A stretch of 64,000 nucleotides of DNA. It comes from JAAYJR01 sp964540755 (lineage in GTDB: Bacteria; Bacteroidota; Bacteroidia; Bacteroidales; Prolixibacteraceae). Below are positions 35,580 to 45,246 of this stretch, in pieces (the first letter of the stretch is position 1; every line of letters begins with the position of its first letter). The DNA lies in assembly GCA_964540755.1 (NCBI GenBank), contig CAZIOB010000018.1:25800-89799 (forward strand), read 5' to 3'. Position numbers and translations under genes: made by a program. The notes below the pieces were generated by a model. It was not told the origin of the DNA and searched no databases. It saw only the letters and a list, made by a program, of their open reading frames with translations.

Positions 35580-38438
35580 CTGGAATATGTATTCCCCTGC
35601 TTCCGGAAGGTAAGAGGCCCTGAAACCGATATTTGAAGGGGCATAGAACCTTAAATAATTTACATTTGCAGTGATTTCAGCACCCAAAGAGGAAATATCA
35701 CTTATAAAGTATCCCGTCTTTTTACCTTCTTCGAATATATCACCTGAAAAACGTGTATAATCCCAAAAGAGTGAAGTTGATATTCTTTGCAGGTAAAGGA
35801 GTCCGGATAGATTCAAATCAGGATAAAGCAGGGGCATTTTGTAATCTATTCCCAAAGTATTGATACTTTTATTACCTGTTTGTCCCCACCCCCTGGCAAA
35901 TCTCACAACATCACTGAATCCAGGCTGCCTGTAGATTTCCTTTTTCTGGAAGCCCGCATAAATTTTTATACCGTGATTTTTCATAAAGCCGGGAAGGAAA
36001 AGGTTTGTCTGAATAGCGGCAAGATAATTTTTATCTTTTTCAGATGTAAGCAAATGCCTGAATGACCCGTCAGTTATAAATCCAAAATCAGGATACATAT
36101 CCTGGTAACTTTGTCTCATCAACTGATAGAAATAGATCCGGTACGACATGGTATGGAAACTTCCTCCGGGAAATGTCGAAGGAGTTGAGGAATGATGTTT
36201 ATAATGATTCAGATCATAATTTATTTCAGTCTGCAGCAGCCGGTAATAAGCCCCTTTCGTAAGATCAAGAGGTAATTTTATATTAGCTCCCGCACTTGTT
36301 TCTTTCCACAGGAAACGCTTCACCGTAGTGTCATTTCTTATAATTTCCCCCTGGTTATTGGTAATCTGATTGATCAGTTTATATTCAGAGGCTCTGTTCC
36401 CGTAACTAAGATCCAGGTCGAATACAGGATACCAGCCCTTAAAAGAGTAGTTCATTAATATACGTCCTGTCTTTTCAGAAAGATCCCATTTATAACCTAA
36501 TGTTGTTACAGCTGTTCCCAGTTTATTTTGCGACATAAGAGTTGCACCGGGTGATATTTCATAATCTGCAGCATCAATATATAATGGCGCCCGGCTGTGA
36601 AAATTAAAGTGGTTTGATGCTTTACTGTAAGGAGATGACGGGTAATTTTTATCTAATTTCCCTTGTAAGACAGGAATACCCAATTCCTGGGCGGCCATCT
36701 TTTCAGCAAGAGGGTATTCTCCTTTGTTTACTCGGTCAATAGGAATAATGCCCTCATTATCGGCTTTAATTTGAATTAACCGGGAACCATCCGAGGTATA
36801 ATCACTTAGCAGGATTTTTGAACCATCAGGTGAAACTGCTGGTGACTCCACCCCAAAACGGGGTTCATAAATTCTGACAACAGAAAGGTCATTCAGATTT
36901 AATCTGTATAAACTGTTTTTTCCGCTATAAGAACTTATAAAATATAAATATTTGTCCTTGACTCTTAACTGCCGGATATCACCCATACCGTTTCCAATAA
37001 GTATTTCTGTTTCTTCTGAATCCAGATCAACTCTTGCTATTTTCTTTCCCTTATCTGTGATCAGTATAACTGCAACTGTATTATCATTTAACCAGCGTGG
37101 AGAAACAAAATAGTTATTATCGGGAGTTTGAAACCGGGTTAGTAACTCTCCTCCCGGTATTGTGTAAACTGACAGATAATAATTACTCGAAAAGTCTGCC
37201 TCAACAGTAATAACCGATTGGCCATCAGGTGAAATAACAGGACTAAAACTTTTATGTTCAGTATTGATCTCAATTTTTTCCCTTGTTTCCGTATTGAAAA
37301 TTCTTATTAATGATTTACCGCTGTGTTGCCACCGGGGATCCGGGATCTGTTCAGACCATATTATCCAGTCATGGTGATAATCAGCCGATTCATTAAAAAC
37401 AGTACCGGGAATAATTATCTTTTTTTCACTCCCGTCTTGTTTTATCCTTACAAAAGCAGGAATTTTTTTGAATGAAGTTCTCAGTGTGATAATTTCTGAG
37501 TCATTTAGCCAGTGGTTGTATTCATATGTAGTATATACATCCTGATTAGCAGTTATAACATCATAGCTGTCCGGATTAAATGACTTATCTTCTTCCGTCC
37601 ATATATTTTGCAGGCTGTCAAATACTGATCTGTACAGGCCGGCTTTATTGAATCCGGTGATACCTTTAAGTACCCGGTTTACAGGATTGACAGATAATGG
37701 TTTTTCTCCGGTATTGGTGAGCACATCTTTCCAAAGCCGGGTTCCATATCTTTCTCTTGCATTTCCAACAAGATAATAGCCGAGTTTATAATGATTCGGG
37801 ACAAAATCTTTGTAAGACCCCAGGTAAGCTTTATCATATGAATATACACCCTTTTCAACCAGTTGGGCCTTGTGTTCCATCAGAAATGACGGAAAACGTC
37901 CGCGTCCGTAATTGCTCAGAGCTGTTTCCATGACTACTGCATCACCTTCGATCAACCACCAGGGCAGGTATCCGCCAAAGGCCAGAGCTGTTATCTGCTC
38001 CCCAAAAACAAACTTAAGTATTCCGGGTAGATGGCTGTTCACTTTATCAACCTGCACTATATGGCGAAATTCGTGCAATGACAATTGCTTAAGCCAGTCC
38101 TGCGGATAAATATCCTGATGCGGGGTAGTATAATATTCAGATCTCTTCGGCGCCCAGGCTACAAGTCCGTTTGATTTTATAGTCTGTGTATGCAATATTA
38201 CAGGCATTTTCCCGGGATTATGGCCTAATGAGTAACTGCCGTATGGATATACATTTTCAAGATAAGAAGCTAGTATTTGTGCATTTTTTTCGTAATAATC
38301 GGGATATATCAGCTGAAAATTTCTTGTATGTAATTGCCTCCAGCGGATGGAAGCAGGATCTTGGCCTGTTTCAAAATACTGGGCATTAACGGCTATAACC
38401 ATACTAATAAAAACAGCTGACAGAATATAATTCTTCAT
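35547..38438 (-). CDS. Exported HExxH metalloprotease-like protein with beta-propeller and barrel-like C-terminus
   Basis: The 963-residue protein has a signal peptide (about 1-19) and a peptidase-MA-like N-terminal region. LHEFRH (H122-E123-x-x-H126) and WLIEGDA with E164 form a plausible gluzincin zinc site. A WD40/PD40 propeller follows (about 290-620), with repeated SPDG motifs such as VISPDGQSVI and AVSPDGSKILL. The last third (about 650-960) alternates strands like an outer-membrane barrel. Similar architectures are common but uncharacterised in Bacteroidota. The ATG at 38438 is preferred over a TTG at 38456. Cellular role is unknown; a surface protease is inference. Confidence 0.8.
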   Translation of the reverse strand: MKNYILSAVFISMVIAVNAQYFETGQDPASIRWRQLHTRNFQLIYPDYYEKNAQILASYLENVYPYGSYSLGHNPGKMPVILHTQTIKSNGLVAWAPKRSEYYTTPHQDIYPQDWLKQLSLHEFRHIVQVDKVNSHLPGILKFVFGEQITALAFGGYLPWWLIEGDAVVMETALSNYGRGRFPSFLMEHKAQLVEKGVYSYDKAYLGSYKDFVPNHYKLGYYLVGNARERYGTRLWKDVLTNTGEKPLSVNPVNRVLKGITGFNKAGLYRSVFDSLQNIWTEEDKSFNPDSYDVITANQDVYTTYEYNHWLNDSEIITLRTSFKKIPAFVRIKQDGSEKKIIIPGTVFNESADYHHDWIIWSEQIPDPRWQHSGKSLIRIFNTETREKIEINTEHKSFSPVISPDGQSVITVEADFSSNYYLSVYTIPGGELLTRFQTPDNNYFVSPRWLNDNTVAVILITDKGKKIARVDLDSEETEILIGNGMGDIRQLRVKDKYLYFISSYSGKNSLYRLNLNDLSVVRIYEPRFGVESPAVSPDGSKILLSDYTSDGSRLIQIKADNEGIIPIDRVNKGEYPLAEKMAAQELGIPVLQGKLDKNYPSSPYSKASNHFNFHSRAPLYIDAADYEISPGATLMSQNKLGTAVTTLGYKWDLSEKTGRILMNYSFKGWYPVFDLDLSYGNRASEYKLINQITNNQGEIIRNDTTVKRFLWKETSAGANIKLPLDLTKGAYYRLLQTEINYDLNHYKHHSSTPSTFPGGSFHTMSYRIYFYQLMRQSYQDMYPDFGFITDGSFRHLLTSEKDKNYLAAIQTNLFLPGFMKNHGIKIYAGFQKKEIYRQPGFSDVVRFARGWGQTGNKSINTLGIDYKMPLLYPDLNLSGLLYLQRISTSLFWDYTRFSGDIFEEGKKTGYFISDISSLGAEITANVNYLRFYAPSNIGFRASYLPEAGEYIFQLLFSIDFTSL

Positions 38439-38492
38439 AAAAAAGTAATCATACAATTCAAAAATCCTGCGAGATTTATAATGTGTAAGTTA

Positions 38493-40985
38493 TTAAAATA
38501 ATTTTTTCAATCCTTCTCCAAGCTTATTCAGTGATTTCTGAATGTCCTCCCTAGTGGATTTTTTCACTTCTTCTGTAATCTTCTTCCTGGCTTCTTCCAG
38601 ATTTATGCTGATCGCGGGATCTTTTACAGGCCCTTTTATTACAACAGTTGCAGGGATTGAATTAATGTTCTGTTCACCGGGCAATGCGTTTAGGATATTT
38701 TGAATATCATTACCGAAAGCTTCTCTTTCTACATTGAATTCCATTTGCATATCAACTATGTTTTGTGCACTGATATTACCTTTGATAATAGTTTCCTGTC
38801 CTGCTATTTTAGTATTAAACGGTTTAAGATCTATTCCCCCGTCAACTATTTCCAAATTTGCGCTGAAATCCTGTACTTTAACACTATCAAGTATTTCCGG
38901 CTTCAGTAATCCACTTAACTGGTTAAAAACAGGTGATTTAATTATGTTGAGGCTTTCTGTACTGATTAAACCTGATCCGTTTATAGTTGATGATAGAAGA
39001 TTCAGACGGGGATTCAGTTGTCCTTTTACTTGCAGGATACTGCTTAACTTTCCCTGGCTGTGACCCGCAACCGGAAGCATATTCCTGATTCCCCCTATGG
39101 TTCTGAAGGCTTCAGGTATATCGAATTTTGTCATTTCAAGGCCGAAATCGAATAATGGCTTATCCTCCTGTGTATTCTCATACGACCCGGTAAGGGCCAT
39201 CTCTCCATCCAACATGTTCATGTTCAGGCCCTCCAGTTCAATTTTTCCGTTTCGTACAGTTATTAGTCCTGTTACATCAGTAATTTGAAGATTATCAAAT
39301 AAAACTTTTTCTATCTTCGAATTAAATGTAAAATTAATATTGCCGGGAACATCAAAAACGAGTTTTTCTTCCTCCTTTTCCATATCTTCATCAATATCTT
39401 CCTGTGATTCAGTGGATTTTTTATCAACCTGCAGCCTAAGCAGTTCATTCATATTAACCAGTCTCGATGTCAGGTCAAGATTTCCACTGAGGGTGCCGTT
39501 GCTCAATAAATAATCAAGATAATCATTAATATAACCTTCAAAATTGAAATCACTCTCACCTGCTTTTACATTTAATCCTGTCAGGTTAACAGCACGTGGC
39601 GTAAATTCCATCCGGCCCCCGGGAATAAGTATTTGCCGGGTCAGCTGAGGAGATTCATAAACAAAGTCTTTCAACGTGGCAGAACCTTCTGATGTTATTT
39701 TATTATATTGTTCATTCTCAATGGATGAATAATTTCCTTTGACAACAATATCTGCATCTATTATACCTGCAATATTAACACTGTCAAGGGGAATTGCATC
39801 TTTCAGGTCATTGAAATTTACATTCCCGGTAAAAGTGCCATCGAAATATGGATCGGATAAAAGATTTCTGAGCAGCAGTGTCATATCAACAGGATTATTT
39901 TTAACTTCTGCATGGGCTTTCCTGACTGATATGCCGAGCAGGTCAAATACTCCCTGTGGCTTAGTTACTGATACATCAGCCGAAATATTTTTTATATCTT
40001 CAGGCAGTCCTTCGTAATGCAGACTGCCACCCTGAACATCGAGTGACAGGTCAACAGAAGGATACTCTTCCTCAAAATACCACCCGTCAATGCTACCTTT
40101 TATTGCTGCAGTGCCACCGGTCTCGATATTATCCAGATATTCTTCATATTCCGGTGGTATCAAAGCCAGGAAATTGTCAAAGCCCGACTCCTTTGTTTTT
40201 AACTGCATATCAAAAAACATTGTGTCTCCGGGTATCTTTATCATCCCCGTAACCTCCATGGGAAGGCGATTAATGAACAACTCATTTTCCTCTATTGAGA
40301 TATCCATTGTTTCATAATCAATATCCAGTAAAGAGTTAGTTTCTATCGACACTCCGGAAATATATCTGATGCTGTCGTAAATCAGCGTTACCTGGTCCGA
40401 TTTTCCTTCAGCCCGGAGTGATGCAGCAGTTCCGTACATTTTACCGGCAATACCAATGTTGATATCCTCTAATATAAGCAGCATATTCACTTCCCGGTCG
40501 TTATAAATAAATTTTGCATCCTGTACCTCTATATGATCAAGGTTAAGCTCCATGGCTTCAGTTTCTTCCTCTTCCGGTTCAGGCTCCCCCTCTATGGCTA
40601 TATCCCAATTTACATTTCCAGTTCCGGAAACAATAAGGTTCAGATATGGACTTTCAAGGATAATTTCCTGAATTCCAATACTTTCCTTATTAATCAATTG
40701 GTATAGTGATGTTCTTGCCTGCAAAGAAGGGACAGATACAAGGGTATCACTTTGAAACTCACCTTTCCCTGTTACCAGCACATCGGTAAGTGTAAGTGTG
40801 AATTTCGGAAAATTACGTAACAGGGATAACTTAAGGTCAGAAAATTCAACATCAGCATTCACATTTTTATTGATAGTGGTTTTTGTTTTTTCAATCAGGG
40901 TTTGCCTGAAAAAAAGAGGTATCGCAGCTAATAAAAGAATTACAACAGCTATGAATATTCCTGTAATAATAAGTATCCGTTTCAT
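38493..40985 (-). CDS. AsmA family protein
   Basis: This 830-residue protein starts with a transmembrane anchor (about 3-26, with IAVVILLLAAIPLFF) and continues as a long series of beta-rich repeats typical of the AsmA/TamB-like lipid-transport superfamily. KLSLLRNFPKFTLTLTDVLV occurs near residue 55-75, and the C-terminal AsmA region includes NLDLTSRLVNMNELL and LNIIKSPVFNQLSGLL. Family members form periplasmic bridges for phospholipid transfer to the outer membrane. The ATG at 40985 is at the end of a shortened repeat copy; a frame from 41009 is translated repeat sequence. It lies downstream of the CinA paralogues on the same strand. Confidence 0.85.
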   Translation of the reverse strand: MKRILIITGIFIAVVILLLAAIPLFFRQTLIEKTKTTINKNVNADVEFSDLKLSLLRNFPKFTLTLTDVLVTGKGEFQSDTLVSVPSLQARTSLYQLINKESIGIQEIILESPYLNLIVSGTGNVNWDIAIEGEPEPEEEETEAMELNLDHIEVQDAKFIYNDREVNMLLILEDINIGIAGKMYGTAASLRAEGKSDQVTLIYDSIRYISGVSIETNSLLDIDYETMDISIEENELFINRLPMEVTGMIKIPGDTMFFDMQLKTKESGFDNFLALIPPEYEEYLDNIETGGTAAIKGSIDGWYFEEEYPSVDLSLDVQGGSLHYEGLPEDIKNISADVSVTKPQGVFDLLGISVRKAHAEVKNNPVDMTLLLRNLLSDPYFDGTFTGNVNFNDLKDAIPLDSVNIAGIIDADIVVKGNYSSIENEQYNKITSEGSATLKDFVYESPQLTRQILIPGGRMEFTPRAVNLTGLNVKAGESDFNFEGYINDYLDYLLSNGTLSGNLDLTSRLVNMNELLRLQVDKKSTESQEDIDEDMEKEEEKLVFDVPGNINFTFNSKIEKVLFDNLQITDVTGLITVRNGKIELEGLNMNMLDGEMALTGSYENTQEDKPLFDFGLEMTKFDIPEAFRTIGGIRNMLPVAGHSQGKLSSILQVKGQLNPRLNLLSSTINGSGLISTESLNIIKSPVFNQLSGLLKPEILDSVKVQDFSANLEIVDGGIDLKPFNTKIAGQETIIKGNISAQNIVDMQMEFNVEREAFGNDIQNILNALPGEQNINSIPATVVIKGPVKDPAISINLEEARKKITEEVKKSTREDIQKSLNKLGEGLKKLF

Positions 40986-41018
40986 TCGTTTAAAATTAAT
41001 TATTTTCAAAGGTATTGT
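40983..41018 (-). repeat. Repeat element copy F, 3' arm only
   Basis: Only the TACCTTTG box and conserved A/T-rich 3' arm remain, ending at the AsmA start codon at 40985. The inverted-repeat part is missing, and the preceding CinA-like gene stops at 41028. Confidence 0.7.
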
Positions 41019-41027
41019 ATTAACGTA

Positions 41028-42359
41028 CTAATTGCTTGTTTTAGTCTCTGACACCATTCGTTTTAACATATGGAGGGCAGTCTGGGCAGAGAGGATTATA
41101 TTCCTTTCACGGTCACTATCAAAAACGAATTTTTTTGAAATTGTTTCATGAGGGCTTGCAACTGCTATCCATACAGTTCCAACCCGTGATTCGTCCACAT
41201 CCTCCTCCGGGCCTGCAATTCCCGTTGTAGCAATAGCATAATCAGTTTCCAGAAGCTCTTTTACATTAGAAACCATTTCCAGGGCGACCTGCTCACTGAC
41301 CTCCCCGTATTGCCTTGTAATTTCAGGATTTATCCTGAGCAATGAATATTTTACTTTGTCAGAGTATGCATTGATACCCCCCTTATAATATTTCCTGCAT
41401 TGTGGGTCAGAGTTTATAAGATGTGATATGTATCCTCCTGTGGAACCTTCGGCTATTCCCAGTGTCTTGTTTTTAGCAGCAAGTACCTCTCCAATGACAC
41501 CTGCCATTGTTTGATTGTCATATCCGAAGATATTCTCAGGAATGAGTGTTTTTAATTTATCAATTTCATTTTCAACCTGATGTCTGAGCATATTTTTGTC
41601 TGTTCCCACAGCTGACAACCGCATCCGAACAGCAAACAAATCCGGAAGGTATGCCAGTTTTATATTTTCGGGCAGTGAATCTTCCCATTCCTCAAGTTTT
41701 TCCGACAGCACAGATTCCGGAAGACCCTGTGTAAGCACTGTCTTATGATAGATAGCTTTTATCCTCTTTCTTTCATGAAGGCGTGGCAATACTTCATTTT
41801 CCATCATATGCTTCATCTCGTAAGGGACTCCCGGCAAGGCAACAAAGATGATATTATCTTTTTCAAACCATAATCCGGGAGCTGTCCCCGTTTTATTCGG
41901 GAGTACCGTTGATGATTCCGGGACCAGTGCCTGGTCACGGTTAAAGCGATTCATAGGTATTCCCCGCTTTTCAATGAGCTTTTTAATATTCTGAAAAGTA
42001 GGCTCATGAAAAACCAGTCTTGTTTTAAAATAATCTGTAAGAACCGGTTTGGTCATATCATCAATAGTCGGTCCCAATCCACCTGTCAGTATTACCAGAT
42101 CAGACCGCTCTTCAGCTCTTTTTAGGGCTTTTTTGATATGATCCGGATCATCATGCACAGAAGTGATCTGATAAATTTCGATATCGTGCAGATTCAGTTT
42201 TTCAGCGATCCATGATGAATTAGTATCAATAATTTGTCCGATAAGTATCTCATCGCCAATAGTAATTATTTCAGCAGTCATTTCTCCTCCATTGCTGCAG
42301 CAGGTATTGAAATACAGCCCTAATGCCAAAATCAGAATGGCTATTAATATTTTTTTCAT
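41028..42359 (-). CDS. Divergent CinA paralogue with signal-like N-terminus and altered active site
   Basis: This copy aligns without gaps to the CinA encoded just upstream, but differs in three ways. First, from the ATG at 42359 it carries 26 extra residues, beginning MKKILIAILILALGLYF and ending near a Cys pair, resembling a signal or lipoprotein sequence. Second, the deamidase motif AESCTGG becomes AEGSTGG, so the catalytic Ser position is Gly. Third, GPGGG becomes GPEED. An internal ATG at 42281 has a strong GGAGGAG five bases before it, rare in this genome, and would give a cytosolic CinA-length protein. The molybdopterin-binding-like N-terminal half (LTGGLGPTIDD) is intact. It may be nonfunctional as a deamidase or have a new role. 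Confidence 0.85.
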   Translation of the reverse strand: MKKILIAILILALGLYFNTCCSNGGEMTAEIITIGDEILIGQIIDTNSSWIAEKLNLHDIEIYQITSVHDDPDHIKKALKRAEERSDLVILTGGLGPTIDDMTKPVLTDYFKTRLVFHEPTFQNIKKLIEKRGIPMNRFNRDQALVPESSTVLPNKTGTAPGLWFEKDNIIFVALPGVPYEMKHMMENEVLPRLHERKRIKAIYHKTVLTQGLPESVLSEKLEEWEDSLPENIKLAYLPDLFAVRMRLSAVGTDKNMLRHQVENEIDKLKTLIPENIFGYDNQTMAGVIGEVLAAKNKTLGIAEGSTGGYISHLINSDPQCRKYYKGGINAYSDKVKYSLLRINPEITRQYGEVSEQVALEMVSNVKELLETDYAIATTGIAGPEEDVDESRVGTVWIAVASPHETISKKFVFDSDRERNIILSAQTALHMLKRMVSETKTSN

Positions 42360-42463
42360 ACGATTAAAATTAATTATTTTCAAAGGTATCATATGGATCT
42401 TGCATATGTTTTAATCCTACACTTTTGTGTTATTTTTTGATTAAAAAATCATGCTCGTTTTAT
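42357..42463 (-). repeat. Start-codon-proximal repeat element, copy D
   Basis: The left arm ATAAAACGAGCATG lies at 42450-42463, with a central hairpin ACAC-AAAA-GTGT. The right arm ATGCAAGATCCAT follows, then a TACCTTTG box and a 3' arm ending at the ATG of the divergent CinA copy (42359). The hairpin sequence differs from copies B and G but keeps pairing. Confidence 0.85.
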
Positions 42464-42490
42464 GTGGTCATATTTTAATTGGAACAAGAA

Positions 42491-43732
42491 TTAAATGTTC
42501 AGAATCATCCTTCGTAATAACTGTAAGGCAGTATGACCCGACCTTATGATATTTAGTTCACGGTTATCGCCGAAAATAAATTTCTTTGATATTGTTTTTC
42601 GGGGACCTGCGACAGCAATCCACACGGTACCTACAGGTTTTTCTTTTGTACCTCCCCCGGGCCCTGCAATTCCTGATGTAGCAACACCATAGTCAGCTCC
42701 AAATTTATTACGCACCCCCTCAGCTAATTGTCGCACAACAATTTCACTAACAGCTCCATGTTTCCGGAGGGTATCAGGGGAAACATCCAGGAAGCCCTGT
42801 TTTATATCATTGGAATATGCAACAATTCCACCTTTATAATATTCAGAACATCCCGGTGTCAAAGTGATAAGATGTGAGATATAACCTCCCGTGCAACTCT
42901 CTGCAACCGCAAGAGAATTATTTTGCTCCAGCAGAAGTTTCCCGGTTACCCCTTGCAGGGTATCATTATCATACCCGAAAATATATCCGGGAATTATCAG
43001 TTTAAGTTTATTTAATTCATTTTCGACCTGCTGTTTCAAAGATTCATTGTTTTTCCCATATGCAGAGATGCGTAAACGCACCGACATCGGCCCGGGCAGG
43101 TACGCAAGCCGTAAATTACCGGGAAGTGATGATTCCCATTTCTCAATTCGCTGCGCAATTACTGATTCCGGTAATCCCTGTGTAAGGACAGTCTTATGTA
43201 ATATAGCCCCTTCCACCCTTTTTGTTAGCAGTCGCGGCAAAACCTCTTTCTCTGTAATACTTTTCATTTCATAAGGAACCCCCGGCAAAGAGATAAATAT
43301 TTTATTATTTTTTTCAAACCACATGCCGGGAGCAGTACCGGCCGTATTGGGCAAAACAATGCATGCCTCAGGTACCAGGGCCTGGTCACGGTTAAGATGA
43401 TTGATATTAATTTTTCTGCTTTTAAACCGTTTTTTTATATTCTGAAATGTTGGTTCGTGAAATACCAGGTGCGTATTAAAATATTCACATAAAGTATTTT
43501 TGGTTATATCATCTTTAGTAGGGCCAAGGCCGCCTGTTAAAATTACCACATCAACCTTTTTTTCAGCATTTGACAATGCTTCGGTGATGTGTTCATGATT
43601 ATCCCTGACAGATGTTATCTGGTATATTTCAATCCCGTTCATATTGAACTGTTCTGCAATCCATGAGGAATTTGTATCAATGATCTGCCCTATAATAATC
43701 TCATCTCCTATAGTGATTATTTCAGCTTTCAT
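42491..43732 (-). CDS. cinA: CinA family nicotinamide-nucleotide amidohydrolase
   Basis: CinA hydrolyses nicotinamide mononucleotide to nicotinate mononucleotide (PncC activity) and often also carries a COG1058 ADP-ribose pyrophosphatase-like domain. This 413-residue copy has the full layout: an MoCF-like N-terminal domain (about 1-170, with LTGGLGPTKDD at 66-76), a middle region, and a C-terminal deamidase domain with AESCTGG (S279) and SGIAGPGGGT. It is the intact copy of the tandem pair and should provide the ancestral activity. It begins at the end of a truncated repeat element and lacks a signal sequence. Confidence 0.94.
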   Translation of the reverse strand: MKAEIITIGDEIIIGQIIDTNSSWIAEQFNMNGIEIYQITSVRDNHEHITEALSNAEKKVDVVILTGGLGPTKDDITKNTLCEYFNTHLVFHEPTFQNIKKRFKSRKININHLNRDQALVPEACIVLPNTAGTAPGMWFEKNNKIFISLPGVPYEMKSITEKEVLPRLLTKRVEGAILHKTVLTQGLPESVIAQRIEKWESSLPGNLRLAYLPGPMSVRLRISAYGKNNESLKQQVENELNKLKLIIPGYIFGYDNDTLQGVTGKLLLEQNNSLAVAESCTGGYISHLITLTPGCSEYYKGGIVAYSNDIKQGFLDVSPDTLRKHGAVSEIVVRQLAEGVRNKFGADYGVATSGIAGPGGGTKEKPVGTVWIAVAGPRKTISKKFIFGDNRELNIIRSGHTALQLLRRMILNI

Positions 43733-43780
43733 ATGATTAAAATTAATTATTTTATAGGTATCATAGCAGAATTCGCATGC
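43730..43780 (-). repeat. Start-codon-proximal repeat element, copy E (left half missing)
   Basis: The right arm GCATGCGAATTCTG and the 3' arm remain, ending at the cinA start codon. The left arm and central hairpin are absent; the M48 peptidase gene stops at 43795, just beyond. The -7-like box is altered to TACCTATA. Confidence 0.7.
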
Positions 43781-43794
43781 TTAAAATTTTATAA

Positions 43795-45042
43795 TTATTC
43801 GAACCTCTTCAGATTTTTCAAACGCTCCAGCAGTGGCGGATGGGAATAATTGAAAAATACATAGGAAGGATGCGGGGTTAAATTGCTGAGATTTTTCCGG
43901 GATAGTTTTTTCAATGCCGAAGCCAGCGATTCCGGGTTAAAGCGTTTAGCCGCATAAGAATCTGCCTGATATTCATTCCTCCGTGAAAGCATATTCATAA
44001 AAATACCCAGAACAAATGAAACAGGTGAATATAAAATTCCAAATGCTACAAGTCCTATGTGAAAACTGGGTTCCTCCACACCGAGAGCCATACTTACTTG
44101 TTTGCTTCTTACCAACAGGGAAAATAAGTATAGAACGATACCCGTATGAACTAATGAAATTATTATGCTGTAAGTGATGTGCTTCTTTTTGTAATGGCCT
44201 ATTTCATGAGCAAGTACTGCGACTATTTCATCTGTCTCCATATCTTTGATAAGGGTATCATACAGGACGATCCGCTTCCTGGATCCCATTCCCGTAAAAT
44301 ATGCATTTGCCTTTGAGGAACGTTTCGATCCATCTATCACATAAATATCTTTTAATTTATAATTTTCCTTGTCTGCAAAATTTTGAATAGCATCCCGCAG
44401 TTCACCCTCTTCAAGAGGGGTTTGCCTGTTAAACAGAGGCACAATGAGGTTTGAATAAAAAAGCGACATAAAGATGCTGAACCCGCTAATGACGAGCCAT
44501 GCATAAATCCAGAACATGCTTTGGTTTTCCTGATAAATGAAAATAATAAGCGCTAGCAGTCCGCCCCCTATGACTGCTCCTAAAAACCAGCCTTTTATCT
44601 TATCAAATATGAATGTTTTTGGACTGGTCTTATTAAAACCGTATTTTTCTTCAATTACAAAAGTATCATAAACAGAAAACGGGGTATTTATAATATCAGA
44701 GGCAAACATGAGTATGCCGAAAAAAATCAGGGCTGTAAGTATGGGATTGCCGGTAACACCTCGTGCTATATTGTCTGCATAAGCAAAGCCATAAAAAATG
44801 AACATGGCTAATATTATTACAAAACTGAATGTACTGGTAATAATTCCAAAACGGTGGTTTTCTCGCTGGTATGATTGCTGCTTTGCATATTTTTTTGCAT
44901 CATATACATCTTTTACCTCATCAGGAAGCTTTGTTCCCATATGTTTGGTGTTCAGGTATTCCAGGTAATTTTCGGCCAGGTAATCAACAACAATTATTAT
45001 TATTATAGCCAGGTAAATTAATTTGTGCATCTCCATAAACAT
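43795..45042 (-). CDS. M48 family integral-membrane metallopeptidase (Ste24/CAAX prenyl protease 1-like)
   Basis: This 415-residue membrane peptidase has about seven hydrophobic helices and the zinc motif HEIGH at 279-283, with a third ligand Glu in RRNEYQADSYA near residue 353. The long N-terminal membrane part distinguishes it from HtpX, and FSVYDTFVIEEKYGFNKTS (about 122-140) is typical of Ste24-like enzymes. In bacteria such proteins process or degrade membrane proteins; the substrate is unknown. ATG codons at 45036 and 45030 are alternatives. It has its own TATCTTTG promoter box. Confidence 0.9.
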   Translation of the reverse strand: MFMEMHKLIYLAIIIIIVVDYLAENYLEYLNTKHMGTKLPDEVKDVYDAKKYAKQQSYQRENHRFGIITSTFSFVIILAMFIFYGFAYADNIARGVTGNPILTALIFFGILMFASDIINTPFSVYDTFVIEEKYGFNKTSPKTFIFDKIKGWFLGAVIGGGLLALIIFIYQENQSMFWIYAWLVISGFSIFMSLFYSNLIVPLFNRQTPLEEGELRDAIQNFADKENYKLKDIYVIDGSKRSSKANAYFTGMGSRKRIVLYDTLIKDMETDEIVAVLAHEIGHYKKKHITYSIIISLVHTGIVLYLFSLLVRSKQVSMALGVEEPSFHIGLVAFGILYSPVSFVLGIFMNMLSRRNEYQADSYAAKRFNPESLASALKKLSRKNLSNLTPHPSYVFFNYSHPPLLERLKNLKRFE

Positions 45043-45071
45043 GTTATCTTCACTTATTTTATCGTTAGATG

Positions 45072-45079
45072 CAAAGATA
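45072..45079 (-). promoter_or_regulatory. Candidate -7 box for the M48 peptidase gene
   Basis: Read on the minus strand this is TATCTTTG, matching TAnnTTTG and followed by CATC, 29 bases before the ATG at 45042. Confidence 0.6.
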
Positions 45080-45246
45080 GTAATTGTAGCAGTTTAAGCG
45101 GATTTTTATTTTTGATTTATATTGTGTTCAACTGTATTTAAAAATTTTTTGTTATTTTTAGGTATTCTAGAAATTGAGCCAATCTCTTACTTGTGGTATC
45201 TTTTAGATTGATAAATTTGATAAAATAAATTTTAATAAGAATATAA

